Assembly (NCBI GenBank): GCA_023212695.1 | Contig: JALCCG010000363.1 | Coordinates: 1 to 19,062, forward strand | Source of the DNA: Sporisorium sorghi | Taxonomy: Eukaryota; Basidiomycota; Ustilaginomycetes; Ustilaginales; Ustilaginaceae | Length of the DNA: 19,062 nt | Reading direction: 5' to 3' | Part shown: positions 16,483 to 19,062 of the stretch, piece after piece | How the letters are laid out: each line of letters begins with the position of its first letter | Position numbering within the stretch: the first letter of the stretch is position 1 | Program-made: the position numbers and the translations under genes | Notes under the pieces: generated by a model | Databases searched by the model: none | What the model saw: only the letters and a program-made list of their open reading frames with translations | Told to the model about the DNA's origin: nothing

Positions 16483-17844
16483 TCAAGGCTGAACAGCATC
16501 CCTCAAATGCCACAGCACCATCTCAGCAAACAGCGCGCCACACGGCAGCTGACTCGGAGCCAGCGGATTCAACGAGTGCTGGTCCTGGCCCATGAGCACC
16601 TGAGCAAACTCCAACCCTACGACGTCCCTCGGCATGCGCGCCGTCCTCGCGCGCTCTCCCTTGACAACATCGTCGCCGTGCACGTCCAGTGCCGACTTCT
16701 GCGCGTTGTTCAGCTGCGCGATGCGATTCGCATGGTACAGCGGGTGGTTCTTGCGTCGCTCGCCCTCGATCCCCAAAAACGCCTCCACGGTCGTTGCCTC
16801 CGAGGCGAGCGGGTAGGCCGTGTTGCGCCACACGATGCGCGTGCGGCGCCACGCTTTACGTACGGAGGCGAGCATGTCGACCATGCGCGAGCGCCACCAC
16901 ATGATGCGCTCCTCGGACAGGTTCTCGAGCAGGCCGACGCCCGTGTCGATGTCGTAGCGCGCCCAGCGCGCAAGGTCCCACAGGCCGGAGTTGAACAGGA
17001 TCAGGTCCGGCTCCGCCTTGCTGCGCGGAAGCGGCAGTGCGGGCGACGTATGCGCCTCCGAGGCCATATCCCGCAGGTACGGGTGGAAGAGGTCCGTAAC
17101 GCGGTCCTCGAACAGCCCCGGCGCGTTGTACAGGTCCTCGCCGCGCCACGAGTCGAGCGCATCCGCGCCGTACGAGTACACCGACGTCAGCAGGAAGTCG
17201 TACTCCGGCACGTAGCAGTAGTGCGCCAGCGGCGCGTTGTTCTTGATCGGCGTAAACCCGTGCTTGGGCGGGACAGCATTCAAGCTGCTTCCCCAAGGAT
17301 GCGTCTTGTCGACCGCCTGTATCGTGTGCCCCGTCAACGCACAGAAGTGCGACACGAGCGACTGGTCCACCTGGTGATCGCCGATCATGAGCACCGTCCT
17401 GTTCTTGACAAACGCACTGAGCTCGTCGACTGCACCGCTGCTCTGCGCCGGCAGCTTATGCACCGCATGCGGCGCAATCTTGCTCGGATCCTCCTCCTTA
17501 ATATCGAGCGTCGACAGCAACGTACCGAGCAGGTTGGTCGTGGAGCAGGCCGGATCGAATGTGCGCCACGCAGGCAGGTCGTTGGTGCCAATCGACCAGT
17601 CGACCCACCCAGGCAGGCTGAACGGATCACATCGTCCAGAAGGTGTGGAGTAGAACCCGCGCCGCGGCCCGCTTGTGGACGACAAGCTGCTGGAAGGGTC
17701 GGCGGGTGCGAGGGAGCACAGCGTCGAGAGGCTGATGAATGCAGCGGAAAAGTAGGTGAGAACGCGTCCCGCCATTTGGACTCGTGTTTGCGGGCCTTCG
17801 TACGGTTTGCCCTTGCCCGTGAGGGGGCGCACATTGGTGGGCAT
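16483..17844 (-). CDS. Secreted or type II membrane SGNH/PC-esterase-like protein with altered block I
   Basis: Intronless, 453 aa. A basic N-terminus is followed by a hydrophobic stretch (about 28-46, VLTYFSAAFISLSTLCSLAP) that could be a signal peptide if translation begins at M24, or a signal anchor from M1. The body looks like the fungal PC-esterase/SGNH group: NRTVLMIGDHQVDQ (block I, 148-161), LILFNSGLWDLARWA (block III, N285 and D290), a WRNTAYP segment, HANRIAQLN, and GQDQHSLNP (D421, H423) near the end. Related proteins include polysaccharide O-acetyl esterases and transferases of the secretory pathway. The usual GDS serine is replaced by His157 (GDH), so hydrolase activity is doubtful. 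ATG 17844 has A at -3; the internal ATG 17775 has C at -3 but fits a TATA box at 17859-17866 better. I give the longest frame as an outer limit. Function beyond the fold is unknown. Confidence 0.7.
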   Translation of the reverse strand: MPTNVRPLTGKGKPYEGPQTRVQMAGRVLTYFSAAFISLSTLCSLAPADPSSSLSSTSGPRRGFYSTPSGRCDPFSLPGWVDWSIGTNDLPAWRTFDPACSTTNLLGTLLSTLDIKEEDPSKIAPHAVHKLPAQSSGAVDELSAFVKNRTVLMIGDHQVDQSLVSHFCALTGHTIQAVDKTHPWGSSLNAVPPKHGFTPIKNNAPLAHYCYVPEYDFLLTSVYSYGADALDSWRGEDLYNAPGLFEDRVTDLFHPYLRDMASEAHTSPALPLPRSKAEPDLILFNSGLWDLARWARYDIDTGVGLLENLSEERIMWWRSRMVDMLASVRKAWRRTRIVWRNTAYPLASEATTVEAFLGIEGERRKNHPLYHANRIAQLNNAQKSALDVHGDDVVKGERARTARMPRDVVGLEFAQVLMGQDQHSLNPLAPSQLPCGALFAEMVLWHLRDAVQP

Positions 17845-17858
17845 CGTGAAGAGCTCCG

Positions 17859-17866
17859 CTTATATA
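17859..17866 (-). promoter_or_regulatory. TATA box candidate (TATATAAG)
   Basis: Read on the minus strand this is TATATAAG, a good TATA consensus and the clearest one in the window. It begins only 22 nt before the ATG at 17844 and 91 nt before the internal ATG at 17775. Confidence 0.5.
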
Positions 17867-17878
17867 GCGCTCGAGGGA

Positions 17879-17894
17879 AGAGAGAGAGAGAGAG
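17879..17894 (+). repeat. AG dinucleotide microsatellite
   Basis: Eight AG units just upstream of the TATA-like box. On the transcribed side it is a CT tract. Confidence 0.8.
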
Positions 17895-18096
17895 CGGGTC
17901 CCAGATGTGCTGGCCGGTAATTGCGGCTGCGGTTGCGGTTGCGATGCAGGAGCGAAAACGATGCGGCGGCCAACTGCCAGGTACGAAAGCACAGCAAAAT
18001 TTGATCGTAAAGGAATATGATAGGGTGCCGCCGGACGAGGACAGCAGCTGAGGAAACGGCGTCCGATATTGACACCGGACTTTGGATGAGGAAACG

Positions 18097-18163
18097 GTAC
18101 GATCCGGCGGTCCGACGAATCAAGGACGAACAAGTTTCGCCTTAGTCGGTCAACTCGCACGTG
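18097..18163 (+). repeat. Copy 2 of the shared intergenic module
   Basis: It contains GTAC (18097), AGGACGAA (18123-18130), CTTAGTCGGTCAA (18141-18153) and CACGTG (18158-18163), in the same order and at nearly the same spacing as 13737-13808. Confidence 0.45.
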
Positions 18164-18586
18164 GCTGTTGGGATAGCCTGATGTGGAACGTCGGTCGTCG
18201 GTCGGTGCTGGCAGGCTTGCAAGCCGGAAGGACGGGGGGATGCAGTGTGAGATGACGATGCGGCCGCGATCGATGTGGTACAAAGGAAGAAGAATGAGCC
18301 AAAGTTGGCCGGTGGTGCAGGAGGAATTCACAAAGGAAGCAATTGCGCACGATCGACACAAAGCAGCGCTCTCCACTTTCGCCTGTTGGCGCGTGCGGGG
18401 GAACGAAGGCCTTGTGAAATGCGAGTCGAATTTCAAACAAGAGTCTGATCGAGCGGGCTTTTGATGACCGATTTACGAAAGACCGCCCGATTCGAGAATT
18501 CTTGCAAGCTGTTACGTCGCGTCTCGATTCAGAACTTTAGTGCAGAAAAATCACGAGAATCCAAGACGGCCGACCAGATGGACGAC

Positions 18587-18594
18587 TCACGTGA
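18587..18594. promoter_or_regulatory. Palindromic E-box (TCACGTGA)
   Basis: A perfect 8-bp palindrome with a CACGTG core, a common bHLH or bZIP target in fungi. It is over 700 bp from the nearest gene start, so function is uncertain. Confidence 0.25.
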
Positions 18595-18983
18595 TGAACT
18601 GGCAAAAAATTTGTACTCCTCAATAGATCGCCGGCGAGGGCCAAATTCAACCAATTCCAGTTGTCGCACATTTGAAAATCTGTCTCGACCTTGAAACTGA
18701 GACACTGCGCTGTGCTGTGCTGAATTTCACTAACGCGAACGTCGAGGTTGCAAATGGCAGTCGAGCCGCGAAGGTCTTGAGTCGCAGGCTCGACAAGCCA
18801 GAAGACCGAGTGCAGCCTGTCGCACCCAAAGAAGAGTTGAGCAGCTCTGCCTGCTTGTCAGTCTGTGAATGTCAGCCTAGAGAGCCAAGTGAAATCCGCG
18901 ACAATAGCGAATCGTGGCCCAGCACCGCCGAAAGAAGCCTCGTCGCCATCCGATCATCCTCCTTACTCTCACCCTACGTCAAC

Positions 18984-18986
<3 letters not shown>

Positions 18987-19062
<76 letters not shown>
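18987..19062 (+). repeat. Terminal poly(C) run of 76 bases
   Basis: The window ends in 76 uninterrupted C. It is not a telomere repeat (TTAGGG/CCCTAA units are absent). A run this pure at the very end of a contig suggests a sequencing or assembly artefact. Confidence 0.9.

Larger units (their letters stand above)
17845..18986. promoter_or_regulatory. Upstream region of the PC-esterase-like gene to the contig end
   Basis: 1142 bp without a convincing gene. It holds a TATA-like box, an AG repeat (17879-17894), two close copies of TGAGGAAACGG (18049-18059, 18087-18097), copy 2 of the shared intergenic module, and two CACGTG sites. An inverted pair GTCGAGCC/GGCTCGAC lies at 18760-18767 and 18787-18794. 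The segment after about 18400 is more AT-rich than the genes. ORFs here show no family resemblance. Confidence 0.5.

Noticed and set aside
16507..18051. 514-codon ATG-started open frame on the + strand opposite the PC-esterase-like gene
   Set aside because: Very Arg/Val/Gln-rich, no domain or signal, and it runs antisense through a gene with recognisable motifs. Best explained as a compositional shadow.
17627..18436. 269-codon minus-strand frame overlapping the PC-esterase-like start and its promoter
   Set aside because: No family resemblance, it runs through a TATA box and repeats, and overlaps the coding start in another frame.
12970..18986. tRNA or other structured RNA genes in the long gaps
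   Set aside because: By eye I found no cloverleaf with matching A and B boxes. TTCGA-containing bits (e.g. near 13743 and 18490) lack the flanking stems. A tRNAscan or Rfam run would settle it.
18987..19062. Terminal C run as a telomere
   Set aside because: Fungal telomeres of this group use TTAGGG/CCCTAA units; a pure C run has no such period.
1..19062. Mobile elements, CRISPR arrays or viral genes
   Set aside because: No transposase, reverse transcriptase, terminal repeats, regularly spaced repeats or viral domains were seen in any frame.

Overview
The window looks like a nuclear contig from a smut-type basidiomycete (Ustilaginomycetes, e.g. a Ustilago, Sporisorium, Moesziomyces or Pseudozyma relative). 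Evidence: dense GC-rich genes that are mostly intronless, two short introns (77 and 79 nt) with GTAAGT donors, long Ser/Thr/Ala/Pro-rich disordered regions, A at -3 before most chosen start codons, and fungal versions of every recognisable family. The lineage call is by general resemblance, not by a search. The contig probably ends at or near both window edges: it finishes in 76 consecutive C and starts in G and A homopolymers.

Layout. (1) 464-3826 (+): a 1120-aa protein joining an N-terminal cyclin-D-binding-protein-like (GCIP) region to a complete kynureninase. (2) 4242-6959 (+): a 905-aa protein joining a Gpt2/Sct1-type glycerophosphate acyltransferase to an AIG2/gamma-glutamylcyclotransferase-like domain, plus an unrecognised helical tail. 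(3) 6994-8279 (-): mitochondrial methionyl-tRNA formyltransferase in two exons, tail to tail with gene 2 and only 34 bp away. (4) 8665-11373 (+): Erf2-type DHHC palmitoyltransferase with a disordered extension of about 540 residues. (5) 11512-12969 (-): kynurenine aminotransferase (Bna3 type). (6) 14288-15941 (+): UNC-93-like major facilitator family protein in two exons. (7) 16483-17844 (-): a secreted or membrane-anchored SGNH/PC-esterase-like protein whose block I lacks the expected serine. No protein gene is convincing in the 1.3-kb gap 12970-14287 or in 17845-18986.

How the genes relate. Genes 1 and 5 are the two kynurenine branch-point enzymes: kynureninase leads towards anthranilate, 3-hydroxyanthranilate and NAD, and the aminotransferase leads towards kynurenic or xanthurenic acid. 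They lie within 13 kb but are separated by lipid, translation and palmitoylation genes on both strands, so this is loose linkage and not a compact cluster. The other genes look like ordinary housekeeping functions.

Main points for a second look: two neighbouring long ORFs that each fuse unrelated domains with no internal in-frame start for the second; a probable dual-start arrangement on the aminotransferase; the unusual DHHC and SGNH active-site sequences; an inositol/choline-element-like site before the acyltransferase; a module shared by two distant intergenic regions; and block-wise switching between C-rich and G-rich coding sequence inside single genes.
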